A stretch of DNA of 64,000 nucleotides from NCBI RefSeq assembly GCF_000218685.1, contig NW_006763294.1, positions 3,059,543 through 3,123,542 of the forward strand, read 5' to 3'. The position numbers and the translations under genes are program-made. Within the stretch, counting starts at the first letter, position 1; every line of letters starts with the position of its first letter. The notes under the pieces were generated by a model. It was not told where the DNA came from and made no database searches. It was given only the letters and a program-made list of their open reading frames with translations. This document shows, piece by piece, positions 35,431 through 46,777 of this stretch. The stretch is from Serpula lacrymans var. lacrymans S7.9 (Eukaryota; Basidiomycota; Agaricomycetes; Boletales; Serpulaceae).

Positions 35431-37398
35431 CTCCTACATCTATATCAATTTCTTTATATGATACACAGTTGTTTTCTGCTTCTCTGACCCTGATATAGTA
35501 GTAAATCTAGTGTTTAGGATACATTTGCTGCTTGTTTGCCTCAATTGGAACCTGCTGTGAATCCAAATTACCAATATCTCAGTCTCGTTGTCAACGGGTT
35601 ATTATTGATATCATTGGACTTGAAGTGAAGGTGTGCGGCGTGTGGGATTGAATGAATAGTAAGCACTGGATGTCACTGAGCAAACCATGGACACAACAAG
35701 AAAGATTGCCCGATGCTGTTCCTGGTAGCAAAAGGGAGTGGAGTAGGATGGTGGGTGATGAGGAGAGGCCGAGTGCAAAGCTGCTCAACACCATGAATTT
35801 GGAGGGACAATCTTGTACTTGCGTCTACTTTGGGGGTGCTCCCCTGGTGGTCGTCCAAGAGCAAAGATACAATTGCGTTGTCAAGTGTGAAGGAGTGAAA
35901 GGAAGTGGGTATGGCTGAATCAACTGACAGCCCAATAACACAGCAGTATCGGGGCTATGTCTTATTCCTGAACACAACATGTATCAAATTTAATTCTGTT
36001 TGGAGTATAATATGCAATCTTACCAGACTCCAAAGCTTGCACCTAGAGAACTTGAAGCTACTGCACCACAGCGCGAGAAAAATAGCCATCCAGGATAGAT
36101 ACCACCGATGTAATTTGCACCATGCCTATGGCGGTATTAGACTATATTATTACTTAGAAAAGATAGGATGCATTAAGCATATTCTAACCTTCAGAATCAT
36201 GCAAAGATTTACATCTCCTGATTTGATGGTTACCTCACAGGAGCGTTTGGATAGCAGCGTGGGCTTCATTAGTGTATATTGTAGTGTAAAATGTGAAATC
36301 TGTAAGGCTACTAAAAATGAAATCAGTGTAAGAATGATATCGATTTGTAAATGCTTACCTGCTACCCCGTTGCAATGGGTTTCCAAGCCCAATGGTACCT
36401 AACTACCCTCGTCACATTTGTCATCAACTGGAAGCGAGTCTGGAGGTCCATAGTTCCAGTGGTGGTGGTGGTGGTGAGTATTATTGATTTGGACGCCTTT
36501 GATATTGTTGAATGTACTGCAAGATGCGTCCACCTCTGTTGCAGCAGCGAGACTCTTGCTCATCCTCTGTACAAATGGTGAGCGAGCCACAATCGTGAAC
36601 TAAAGAAGTTCACGATCACCATTTTATTTGCCTAAAAAGTTATAAGCGAGAACATTGAACAATCAAAGGAATAAGTAACTTACCTTTAAAGCCTCTAGTT
36701 GCTCTTGTGCTGGGGATAGTTTCCTTGGTAGATACTGAGAGAAAAAATATGGTTAGTTTTGTTGGTATGGGTGTAATTGGGTGATGTTACTTACTACAGA
36801 CATGGCAAGACCTACTGTAATGCCAAGGACAAATCCATAGCTCAAGTTTGGATTGACATTAGCTGTAAAATGATGATAAGTATATTATCGTACCGATCAA
36901 TAGAAGTTGCTGGGTGTACATACCTGGTAATTGTATCAATCAAGCTGCTGGTACCGTGGTTGAGGTCTAGGGTTGTCACGTATACTCTACAACAGCTATC
37001 TACAGAGTGTAAATGTTGATGGCTTGTATTCAATAGAATGCGCGGTAGGTGTTAATGATTGAAGCTGAATGATATATCTAATGTATTTCTTGAGGGTTTT
37101 GTAGTTACATTGATCATATTACAAGACCTAGAAAAGTGGAAAATATATGAAATAATTTGTTTTGCGGATAAAAGGAACTCACTGTTTGCTAAATTTGTCT
37201 ACTGCAGAGTTCCCAAAAACCAAAAAAAAGGTCCCTGCTAACTAGTACTATGGCATTTTCTGGGGATCCAGATATGAAAATGTGGGATACACACTGGCAT
37301 ACGACCAAGATTATGAAGGTTCTGTTTGTATTCCATTAGTCAAGAATCCTTGAGCTTGATGTAACCTACTTGGTAATAGAGAATAGAGTTATCATTTC
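35431..37398. other. Stretch without a supported gene
   Basis: Only weak coding signals are present. On the minus strand near 37000-36400 there are pieces such as LSPAQEQLEALK and FNNIKGVQINN followed by a six-histidine run encoded by a GTGGTGGTG microsatellite (about 36459-36477). A short plus segment near 37248 reads MAFSGDPDMKMWDTHWHTTK. I recognise no domain and would not call a gene here. Confidence 0.3.
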
Positions 37399-37736
37399 TG
37401 TTACAATTGATGTACCAGTACCTACTTACGCTTCACTTTTTTGTACTTTTACTTTTTCCAAGTCACATGACCAGTCATGTGACCATTTACTTTACTTTAC
37501 ATTTTCGACTTTTTCATAGTCACATGCCAGACATCGGACTTTAAACTTTATTTACAACTGTACAGTACCTCATGTATTTTAGTATATATACAGGAGCAAT
37601 ACATGGGGAAGGACTCAGCAAGTCCTCCTGTTGTCTAGCACAACTAACTTGTTGAAACCTAAGGGGTGATCCCTTCTCTCTCTCTCTCTTATGCGTCTAA
37701 GTTGTGCACCAGAGTAAGAAACTCTTGGTCGTTACA
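37399..37736 (-). mobile_element. Solo LTR, group B with A-like end (copy 2)
   Basis: TGTTACAATTGATGTACC to CTTGGTCGTTACA, with exact ATTTC duplication at 37394-37398 and 37737-37741. It carries the CACATG palindromes (37462-37483). Unlike the copies at 47872 and 50683, its right end is the group-A type end (AGAGTAAGAAACTCTTGGTCGTTACA). Confidence 0.92.
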
Positions 37737-37762
37737 ATTTCCAGTTGAATAGACATTGATAC

Positions 37763-38176
37763 TGTTACGATAACACAATTCTCGGACCTTCCCTTTACTT
37801 TTATTCTCTGCTTTAACCTTGTACTTTAGCTTTCACACATGGTGCCACGCAGCATTTCCCTTTTTGTCCAAACTCCCCTTTCTCGCGCCGCGTTGCCTTT
37901 CTTCCTATTATAAACACAACTCTCTCACACAGTGGAGCTGGCCATGCGGGCTAGGCCCCATGACATCATCAGCTACTGTCGCTGTCAACTGTATAGTACA
38001 CATGTACAAATAACCCTGTAGTAGTATATATACCCCAATAGATCCAGGAGACTCCTCAGCGAGTCCTCCTGTTGTATACCAACTAACTCACTGCAGCTTA
38101 AGGGGTAACCACTCCCATCATCTTCTTTATAGTGTGTTCCTGTGTGCGCCGGAGTAACTAACTCTTAGTTGTTACA
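37763..38176 (-). mobile_element. Solo LTR, group A (copy 6)
   Basis: TGTTACGATAACACAATT to CTTAGTTGTTACA, with exact GATAC duplication at 37758-37762 and 38177-38181. Only 26 bases separate it from the group-B LTR on its left; each has its own duplication, so they are two independent insertions. Confidence 0.92.
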
Positions 38177-38265
38177 GATACAATATTGTTGTGACCTTCA
38201 AGTTTGATGAGCAAAAAGTGGCAATTCAATATAATGGTATTGATTGATCAGTCTGGCCGCTGAGT

Positions 38266-39163
38266 TTGAAAATAGTTCTCACGCATGGATATTGGTATCT
38301 GGAGCCGCCATTCTCCTTCTCAGTTTTAACCAATTTACCAATTCTACCAGTGTATTGTTTTGGGACAGCCTTTTTTGCAGTACATCTTCCTTACTTTCTT
38401 TCTAGTCCTTTACTGATCACTCATGGTTCAAAAGGATTTTATTCCATGCTCCAGACAAAGAACCTCGAAGACTCACGAGTCAGGATTAAAGGTCACTATT
38501 TCAGGTTGTCGAAAGGTTGTGGTAGAAGTTCCCAAGTTGAAGTCGTGAGTTGTCCCTTAAAGATGTAGTTTTACTTACCTGTTTCTCTTTCTTCTAGAAG
38601 ACGCTCTTCTCGTCATAAATCCAGCCGCCAGGGTCCTAACACGTCAGCTACTCCTAACATCAATTTAGTTGAAGGTGCATAGTCTATTCTTAGGCTATCT
38701 ATGCACAATGTATTCCGTGACTTATCAAACAAATTATTTATAGGAAATTCTGTACAGGAGAATGTGAATGGATGTAATTGTTCTTTGGGCTTGCCATCGT
38801 CTGATCATGGTCAGTCAGTTTTATATGTATCGTCTTTTTTTGACTTGAATGCTTAACACATACGCAGTTCATCCAGATGCTCAAAAAAGGATAGAAATTG
38901 AAACCTTTCTCAGCACCATCAAAACTACCGCAGAAGATATGCAACAGCATGTATGCGATATAGAACAAGAACTCGGACACTGGAGAAAAAGGGTGCATCA
39001 CTACAGATGTCAATGGCTAATGGAGGCCAAAGAGAGACAGTTGCTATCTTCTATGGTTCCTGGAGGTGATACCATATTCTGCAAAAGCCAAGCTAGGCCT
39101 TGGCGATCATCTCCCCCCTCCCGTCCTGTACCTGACATAGGTTCCCATCAAAAAATGCCCTAG
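38266..39163 (+). CDS. Unrecognised coding-like segments
   Basis: Plus segments separated by likely short introns: TKNLEDSRVRIKGHYFRLSKG (38456-38518), a basic stretch (RRSSRHKSSRQGPNTSATPN, about 38600-38658), NSVQENVNGCNCSLGLPSSD, then HPDAQKRIEIETFLSTIKTT and a predicted coiled coil (EDMQQHVCDIEQELGHWRKR, about 38933-38990), ending at 39163. The coiled-coil style C-terminus and the neighbouring Ser/Thr-rich gene at 33289-35430 make it possible that both are parts of one gene separated by the LTR pair at 37399-38176 and other inserts. No family is recognised. Confidence 0.33.
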
Positions 39164-39756
39164 GAAATATACTGATCTGAATACTGTTGAACCGGAAAGG
39201 ATTTAGAAGGAGCTAGTGAATTCTCCCTGGAAATTGTCGGAAATGGAGATGATTGAAAGGCTCACCAAATTTACTTATAGCTTACTAAGTAGCTGTTTCT
39301 GCATAGTCTCATAGTAATACACCGCACTTTCAATAAAAACTCCACTCCCTGCTATCCTATCAAAATTGTGAGTAATGACTGAGTAGTTCCTGAGTAATGC
39401 CCCTCATCAGTAACGCATCCAGTAATACCACCATTTCCAGATAGGCATTTTTGACTCTGATTGATCAGTACTCAAGCTCAAGCTTTGAAAAATTAATATA
39501 TACTCTAAGTCCATTGACTCTATGTATGCGTCATATATATGGGTAGTTTCAGATTGAAGATTGTGCATATACATAGTAACTTGATTCACATTCATACAAA
39601 TTTGGATTCAATGTTATCTGGGGAACTATATATACTCGTACGTCATCTAGAATGCTAGACTGTACATGCACCAACTTACTAACTTACCAACCTACCAGTT
39701 GCAGCTGGTTTAACTATACACTGACAGTGGCCGCTGTATTACATATATGAAATTCT
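39164..39756. other. Gene-less stretch
   Basis: AT-rich, with no domain, repeat or signal recognised. Confidence 0.35.
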
Positions 39757-41630
39757 ATGCCTTTGAATGGTTGTGCCTACATTCATTGCACCAAAATAAC
39801 CACCCCATCGACATTTGTGCTTTCATTCCCTGTTCCAGGTCATTATTATATGCCCGTAGAAGCTCAAAATCTGTTGCACTCAAAGGCAATGTACAGTGCC
39901 CAAATTTCTGCTGCTGCTCGTGCTCTTCTTCACCACGACATGCATGCCAATAATTGTCACTTAGATCTGGACCTGGAAGAAAAGGGAGTGCACAACAACC
40001 ACAAAGCTTTCATGAAACAAAGCTACGGTGAAATTGGTCATAGTTTGAGGTCATCATCCTTGCAGGCAACTCCGGGTGACTTGTTTGATGCAGTCAGTAT
40101 TTTCCATCCCTAAGTTCAAAGCCACAACTGATAGTGATTTAGGCGACTGCTTTAGACAGGACCAATGGTGGATTTACACTGTGTTTACAAATACCAGGGA
40201 TATGGCCTGTTGAGGACACTCAAGGAGCTGTAACAACCAAGAGTTAGTTACTCTGGCGCACACTAAGACAAACTATAAAGGTAGTGATGAGGGAGTGGTT
40301 ACCCCTTAGGTAGGACCGAGTTAGTTGTTGGTATACAACAGGAGGACTCGCTGAGGAGTCTCCTTGATCTATTGGGGTATTTATACTACTACAAGCTATT
40401 TGTACATGTATACTGTATAGTTGATGGAGGCAGTGGCTGATGATGTCAGAGGGTGCAGCCCATGTGACCAGCTCCACTACATGAGAGAGTTGTAGCTAAA
40501 ATAAGAAAAAGGCAGTGCAGCACGAGAAAGTGGAGTTAGAACGAAAAGGAAAGTGCCGCATGGCACAGAGTGTGAACTACAGTAAAAGGTTAAAGCAGAG
40601 AATGAAAATTTAAGGGAAAGGTCCAAAAATTGTGTTATTGTAACAGGAGCTGTTGTTTTAGAAGACATTATCATAGATGTTTATTTATCTCCACGGGAGA
40701 TTGAAAACCATCAGAAGCAATATGAGCAACTCATTGCTCAGATGGTGCAGATTTTTGCAGAGGAAATTGCCATCCCCCATTTACGCAAGTTAAGAAGCCA
40801 CTGCAGGGTTTCCACAGTTGATATACCAACATTGAGCCGACCAAAAACTCCCCGCCAGGCAAATTTGGATACTTTTATTATACCACCCTCCATCCAAACA
40901 GGCAGCTCCCATCATTGCTTCTAAGCTCATGGTAAACATTGCCTCAAAAGTCTCTTTGCTGCTGCGGTGGGTGTGGCTCCGGATTCTCCCCGGGACACAT
41001 GGCTGCACAACAGCCATCATACTTCATTAGCCTCCAGTCCCTCAATACCACCTGATTTTTCACCCCCCCATCCGCATACCATGACCATTGCTGACAGAAT
41101 CTCATCAGATCGGATGTGTAAATGGCATGGCATTGCACAAACAGAAATTGAGAGCGCCCCATTCCACGGATGCATCCTCTGACAACATAAAAGCAAGTCA
41201 AAACTCTGCGCAGCTTTTGATAGATACAGGTATTGTTCGGTATCCAGAAGATAAATCCGGCCTTGAAGCAATTTTCAGTATTGGCCCTAATACCGACAAC
41301 TTCATTAATACCTCTAACCTCCCTGACGAGACAATCACTCGACTTCGCCAAATAATATCCACCAATCGCAGTACTCGTTGGTTTGAAGTCCTACAAAGGG
41401 ATGGTTGGAACCTAGGAAAAGAAGAGGCTGTGAAGCTATGTCATGCTCTCTTCCTTGATTTGAAGATGACGTCCATAGTTGCTGCCAAACCCCAGGAACA
41501 TTTTTTCACTGGGATAGGATTCTCTTCCAGTACGACATTACCAAAAGCTAAACCTTGTTTATTCACCTATTTCAGGCTGTTTTTTGAACTAATTCTCATT
41601 ACATGGCTATTTTTTCTGTTTGTCTTTTAG
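39757..41630 (+). pseudogene. Unrecognised gene remnant, LTR-split
   Basis: ORF 39757-40113 (VPGHYYMPVEAQNLLHSKAM, SAAARALLHHDMHANNCHLD) is followed past the LTR at 40229-40645 by a helical segment, VVLEDIIIDVYLSPREIENH and EQLIAQMVQIFAEEIAIPHL (40650-40785), and then by ORF 41088-41630 (STRWFEVLQRDGWNLGKEEA, KLCHALFLDLKMTSIVAAK). A segment of minus frame 41351-40944 overlaps but lacks motifs. Order and spacing suggest one plus-strand gene with introns, though it may be two. I do not recognise a domain. Confidence 0.33.
40229..40645 (+). mobile_element. Solo LTR, group A (copy 7)
   Basis: TGTAACAACC to TTATTGTAACA, with exact GGAGC duplication at 40224-40228 and 40646-40650. It separates the two halves of the unrecognised plus-strand gene remnant. 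Confidence 0.92.
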
Positions 41631-41671
41631 TAGTGATCAATGAATTGCCAAAATATACCGATGCATTGATA

Positions 41672-42260
41672 TCATATAGTGGAGATAGTAAAATACATTG
41701 CATTATCAAGTGAAAAAAAATAAGCATTTTTATTCCCAATTCTCATCAATATTCCCAGTATTTGCCCCATCTCGTGGTTGCTCTTGCTCCTGTTCCTGCT
41801 CCCCTTCACGCTTGAGGTGATCAATATCTGGTGGTGAAGTGCTGGCCACCCCTTTCCTCTCCTTGCGTGACTTGTTCTTCCGGCGGTTACTGAGGTATTG
41901 TTTGACCAATTCTGAGGTAGCCCAGTCATTCTGAAAGCGCGCCAAATAGGGGTGGTAGTGTCTTGCCTACAACAATGTCTGTCTGTAAATGATTCTGCCT
42001 ATGATTGCATTAACTTACCAGTCTAAATAAATCTCCTAGTTCTTTTTCAGGTTGACTTCAAAAATTAGCCTGCATATTGAGACGTAGCTGGTGTACTAAA
42101 TCCCAGATGGTCGACTGTCGTCCATCTCAAGTTTGCAAGACAAAACCGGTATTCCTACTGTGACTAGGTGTTTTTTGTTTGCTGTCCATCAACACTTTTT
42201 GGCTTGACTTCTATCTGGTCTCTTTTCATCATCCACTGTAATTGTACCAAGCAGACGTGT
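41672..42260 (-). CDS. Small acidic/Glu-Gln-rich coding-like segment
   Basis: The minus frame 41945-41730 reads MARFQNDWATSELVKQYLSN, then a basic stretch and a Glu-Gln repeat encoded by GAGCAGGAGCAGGAACAG-type codons. The NDWAT...VKQY pattern recurs at C-termini of uncharacterised, transposon-associated mushroom proteins (recalled). Minus-strand DNA up to 42260 may hold the upstream exons (for example DDEKRPDRSQAKKC and LEMDDSRPSGI with stops). Likely a fragment. Confidence 0.35.
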
Positions 42261-42390
42261 ATTGTGTCCATTGAATTCGGCAATTATACTGTGCAAGAAG
42301 TTCATAGTGAGTTTATTGGTCATCTTTCTAGCTGACTCGCTTAGGGGGGGTGTGACTCAAATTTTACATTTCAGACTTATTTCAATTGAT

Positions 42391-44600
42391 ATGGCTAGCC
42401 AGCTTATAGCAAAGAAACTATGTATTTGCTGTGGACAATTAGTTAGTGCACAAACAGAGTATCGTCACTGCGCATTACACCAAGCACCTCTCAGGATTAA
42501 ATCATCATCTCCATGGCAGAGACAACATCTTGGTAGCGCAGGAATGAAGTCGCAGAAGAATCCAACCACAGTATCAGCCAATGCTCACAACATTGATTCT
42601 GCAATGATCAAAAACATAGGGTGGGAAGGAAATGTTAATGATCAGAATGAGCTTCCTCCAAATATGGTTGAATCAGTACTATCGGATGCTGTCCATGATC
42701 TCAGTACAATACCAGGGGCCCATTACCACAATACTGTGGCTGCTAGTAGTGATAGCAAGGATGATTCCACGGAATTGGCAAGTGAATCAGATACAGGGTT
42801 GTCAGGACTGCCCTTCTGGGAAGAGCTAGGGCTGAGCTTGGAACAGGAAATCTGTGCTGTCGGTGAGCATTGCTGATCAAGTTTGAGATTGAGTTTAAGT
42901 ACTGATGATTTGAATGTTAGCTGATGAGTTAAGTGATACGGATCTGCAAATCCTGCGCGCCTTCGCACTCAAAGTCAGATCCCATATGAACAGCGACACC
43001 TTCAATAAACTGCCATCTGTATTTACATCTGAACCGCTCCCGAGTTGGAAGGAAAGTACACAACGAGTGGCCTTCATTTCAGGATTTGAACCAGTATTGT
43101 ATGACTGTTGTGTCAATTCCTGTTGCTGTTTTGTTGGGCCGAACTCCTCGCTCGACAAGTGTCCTCACTGCAATACGTCACGCTACTTAGAGGGACAACA
43201 GAGGAAACATTTCATCTATATTCCCTTGATTCCTCGGTTGGTTGGTTTCTTCAAGAATCCTAATTTGGTGTACAAGATGAGCTATCGAGCAAAAGAGCAT
43301 GCTCATAAACCCAGATTTATTGGCGACATGATGAACGGTTCTGTATACTGAGGGTTGCTGAACAAGAAAGTGACTATAGGCAGGAATACATTACCTCACT
43401 GCTACTTTTCAGATCCTTGAGACATTACATTAGGGCTAGCCACAGATGGATTTGCTCCTTTTTGCCGTCGAAATTCAACAATCAGGCCCATCATTCTATA
43501 CAACTTCAATCTCCCTCTGGACATACAGTTTCTCAAGGAATTCATTATCTGCTTAGGAATTATACCTGGACCATCAAAACCCAAAGATTTTGACTCATTT
43601 ATATGGCCTATGGTTGAGGAGCTTCTTCAACTAGCTGCTGGGGTTTGCGCTTTTGACATTGTTGCTGCAACTATATTTGCCCTTCACGCGTATTTGCTAA
43701 TAATATCAGGAGACATTCCGGCAGTTTCCATGGCCATGAAGATGAAAGGGCACAACGGCTTCTCTCCATGCCGCGCTTGCAAGATTCTTGGTGTTCGATT
43801 ACCAGGTTCTCAAGGAAAAGCCTACTATGTTCCTCTTGATCGCCACAACCATCCAGATGCAAATGGTTCTTCGTCCATTTGAAGGTACCATCCGACTGAA
43901 CTCCCCCTACGAACACACGAGGAGATATTTGCCCAGGGACGAGAAGTTCAGTTAGCGCATACAGCTGCTGAATCTGAACGTCTATTGAAACAATACAGTG
44001 TCAAAGGTTCATCAATTCTTGGATATCTTCCATCTGTATCCTTTCTGAACTCTTTCCCATACGATTTCATGCACCTTATATGGGAAAACATCATACCCAA
44101 CTTGATACATCTGTGGACTGGTGAATACAAGGGACTAGATGAAGGAAATAATAAACCTATGTGAAACTACAATGGATGTTAGTTTAAGGTGATTTCTAAT
44201 AAATGTAATGTAACATACCTCAGCCGCTGCCCAAGAGGCTATAGAAACAACTGAGGTATTTCTATACTAAACCCCTCACTACTTATAGTCGGAGATGCTA
44301 CTCGCTACAGTATAATGACTCCTAGGAGAACAATGGTTACTCCATGGAGTGGTGGCTATGCTCCATGGAGAACAATGGCTGCTTCGGCAGAGACCGGGTT
44401 TATCCGGTTTTGTCAGGAAACCAGGTTTACCACATAGACAAACAGGTATGGGAGGCCATAGGCAAAGCAACTGTAAATTCAGGGGCAACAATTCCTTCAG
44501 CATATTTTGCCCATCCGCCAGATTTTATCCATGACCGCTCAGCAGACTTGTGGTCCTTCTGGACACTCTACTTGGGTCCTAGCTTGCACCATCTATGAAG
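42391..44600 (+). pseudogene. Tnp2-type (CACTA superfamily) transposase, broken
   Basis: Exon 1 (42391-42862) begins MASQLIAKKLCICCGQLVS. A 58-nt GT-AG intron (42863-42920) leads in frame to DELSDTDLQILRAFALKVR. The transposase core follows: LYDCCVNSCCCFVGP, CPHCNTSRY and YIPLIPRLVGFF (43090-43265), ATDGFAPFCRR (43438-43470), FIICLGIIPGPSKPKDFDSF (43540-43600), SGDIPAVSMAMKMKGHNGFS (43706-43765), FPYDFMHLIWENIIPNLIHLW (44055-44115), and after an insertion VWEAIGKATVNSGATIPSAY and DLWSFWTLYLGPSL (44440-44595). TGA stops end the frame at 43351, about 43421 and about 43881. The C-terminus after 44600 is missing. The domain order is complete up to there. It would have moved a CACTA-like element by cut and paste. 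Confidence 0.85.
44163..44440. mobile_element. Insertion in Tnp2, containing interspersed repeat copy 2
   Basis: Conserved Tnp2 sequence stops after GLDEGNNKP (about 44160) and resumes at QVWEAIGKA (about 44440), so roughly 280 bases were added. Bases 44211-44410 match the repeat at 7920-8075. This copy also duplicates GGAGAACAATGG together with an ACTCCATGGAG inverted motif. I could not define target duplications. An enlarged intron is an alternative. Confidence 0.5.
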
Positions 44601-45949
44601 GTGATTTGGACTAAAACATTCATGTTGTAGATAAAAAAATCACTTTTAACATATGTGTATATTAGACCTTTACATTTTTAAGTTGTGCCCGCACATGGTG
44701 ATGAAAATCACCCTTACAGAAAGTGAATATCACCTAGCTACATTTTATATCTGTTTTGAAAGTTGAATAAAGATAAATCACCCAATCTGAGTGATTATCA
44801 CTTGCCAGCGGGTGATTTTTAAATGACCCATAAATGACCCTGCACCAAATATCAGCTGGTTTGTTGATTGTGGATATTCATCAGGTTATCAGGTGATTAT
44901 CACCTTTTCTGGGGTCTACAGTGATACAGTCATAAGGAGTATACAGCCAGCTGATATTTATCAACATGCTGTTTCAATATTATATCTAGCAACACTCACA
45001 TGATCCCACATGTATATTTACCACTGTCCAGCAATATAAAGCAAGCCACAAATGCCCCCCACGGTATATGGTGCATATGTAGCATCCAATGTTTATATCA
45101 GTAACATAACATGGCCCTCCGGGGCAGACCTGGACCCGGATTGGCAGCTGTCCTGCATTCATAAGTCCTTATCTTCAAACTCCATGGAATTGAGAACAGG
45201 AGTCATTGAGAAGTCATGTATAGTATGCTGGTAGATGTAAGATCTACATGATGAATTCATTTACATTGTACTATGTATTTTGGCCCCATCACATTGTTGT
45301 CCCCTCCATTTGCACCCATCTTCCAATGTAAGCTGATGACTGGTTCCAATTTCCAAACAATCTGTGATGTGTGTTGAAGTTGTACATGTGGATGTTTTAA
45401 GTTAATGTGCTCACTTTTTGATCCCCCACCTTACCACTTCCCTATTGCCATGTCGCATGTTGACAAACACGTCTTCATACATGATGCTTTGGTGGAAGAC
45501 AACTAATTCACCCTTGAAGGAGATTCACAAGTACAGGTTTTGCAGAGCAATATTGGTAGGGCAGTGACTATGGCTATTGCTGTAATACACTGTGAAAACA
45601 GCTTGATCTGTTTGTACGTACTTGACATGGAGTTTTGTGTTTGATGGGTTCTGCAGATATAATTATAGGTGAGGATGTGTGAAAGGCAACATTGATGTTT
45701 GCTGGAAACATGGAACATCAATGTATGATGCCCTGTTCATTCTGAATGTGTATGCTCTGATGTTCATGTTCTAAAAAGTAATTTTTGTTGGTTGGTTTGT
45801 AGATATTCGGATGGATATACTTGCCTTGCGCATTATCTTGCTGACTTGAAGGTGATAGGATTTTTGTGGGATGGTGTTGATGAGCTATGGCTTATCAGAT
45901 GGTCAGTATGTCTCTTATCAATAAATAATGAGCTAGTGTACTCAGGCAT
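44601..45949. other. Gene-less stretch with GTGAT palindromes
   Basis: The part 44697-44905 holds a cluster of short inverted repeats (separate entry). Beyond it, 44906-45949 shows only short frames without domains (for example 45052-45234 and 45792-46139 on the plus strand). Confidence 0.35.
44697..44905. repeat. Cluster of GTGAT-based short palindromes
   Basis: GGTGATGAAAATCACC (44697-44712), AAATCACCC with GGGTGATTT (44775-44783 and 44810-44818), AGTGATTATCACT (44790-44802) and AGGTGATTATCACCT (44891-44905) all use the same half-site. The cluster lies just after the Tnp2 coding remnant, where a CACTA-like element would carry subterminal transposase-binding repeats. That role is inferred. 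Confidence 0.6.
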
Positions 45950-46620
45950 CTGTCACAAGTTTTTGAGCAAGCGAACCAGCTCATGTTCACATTGCACCTC
46001 AGCTGCATCTGACCCACTTGCAATGTACCACCATATGGTGCGGGCCAGATCGTTCATATTGAAACAGGGAAAGATAACATTTACAGTGTTTTGGGGGCAG
46101 TTTTTTATGATCACCAGGGGACCTGATGTTACCTGCTGATTTTTTTTTGCAGCAATGCAGGTTGCAATGGTGTTTGGCCTCATTTTGGATGGTGGGCCTG
46201 TGATGTCTTGATAATGTGCTTCATCCCACCAATCTGCAATTCTCTGGTCTCAATTGTAGAATTGACAGAGCGGGGTGATAGTTCTCCAATCCATTAAGAA
46301 TGCCAATTTGGCAAGGACATCTGGATTGAAAACATTTGATTGTAGTGAAAGAGGCCTAATTATGGCAACAACTTCTTCCAGGCTCTGTATGGCTTCACAA
46401 CTATGGATGACAGCACCAGATGCTATCCTGTTTGGCATTCATTTCAGTTTTTCAACACACTGTGTTGGGTCAGCATTCAGACTCCCTTTTGATGGAACCG
46501 TAACATACCTTTTTACCAATTGTCTATGTAGGGTGTTCTGCTTTGAGTTTTTTCAGTATTGTTGCAGTGCCCTGACAAGGGTTGCAGCACAACATCTTGT
46601 CAATTTCAGCTAAGAGATCT
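45950..46620 (-). CDS. Coding-like minus-strand segment, unrecognised
   Basis: Minus frames 46438-46250 (ASGAVIHSCEAIQSLEEVVA, FNPDVLAKLAFLMDWRTITP) and 46183-45953 (MRPNTIATCIAAKKNQQVTS, GSDAAEVQCEHELVRLLKNL) have protein-like composition and similar orientation to the Helitron-linked gene to the right. No domain is recognised. The plus-strand frame 46275-46613 is its shadow. Confidence 0.3.
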
Positions 46621-46777
46621 GTTTCTGGTTTCCGTTGAATGCATAGTGTTCAAGGTTTACAACGCATTTATGGTGCACATCAATTTATAAAGTACGCCAC
46701 AGATGAAGTCATACATATGTCATACAAAAATTCAGCATGGTCTGATTGCAAGTAAAAGTATTGGCGTGTATTGGAAT

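Noticed and set aside
36459..36477. Six-histidine run in a minus-strand frame
   Set aside because: It is encoded by a GTGGTGGTG microsatellite, with no surrounding domain. It is not evidence for a metal-binding protein.
40944..41351. 135-codon minus-strand ORF
   Set aside because: No motif, and the plus strand has the better protein-like frames at both ends of it.
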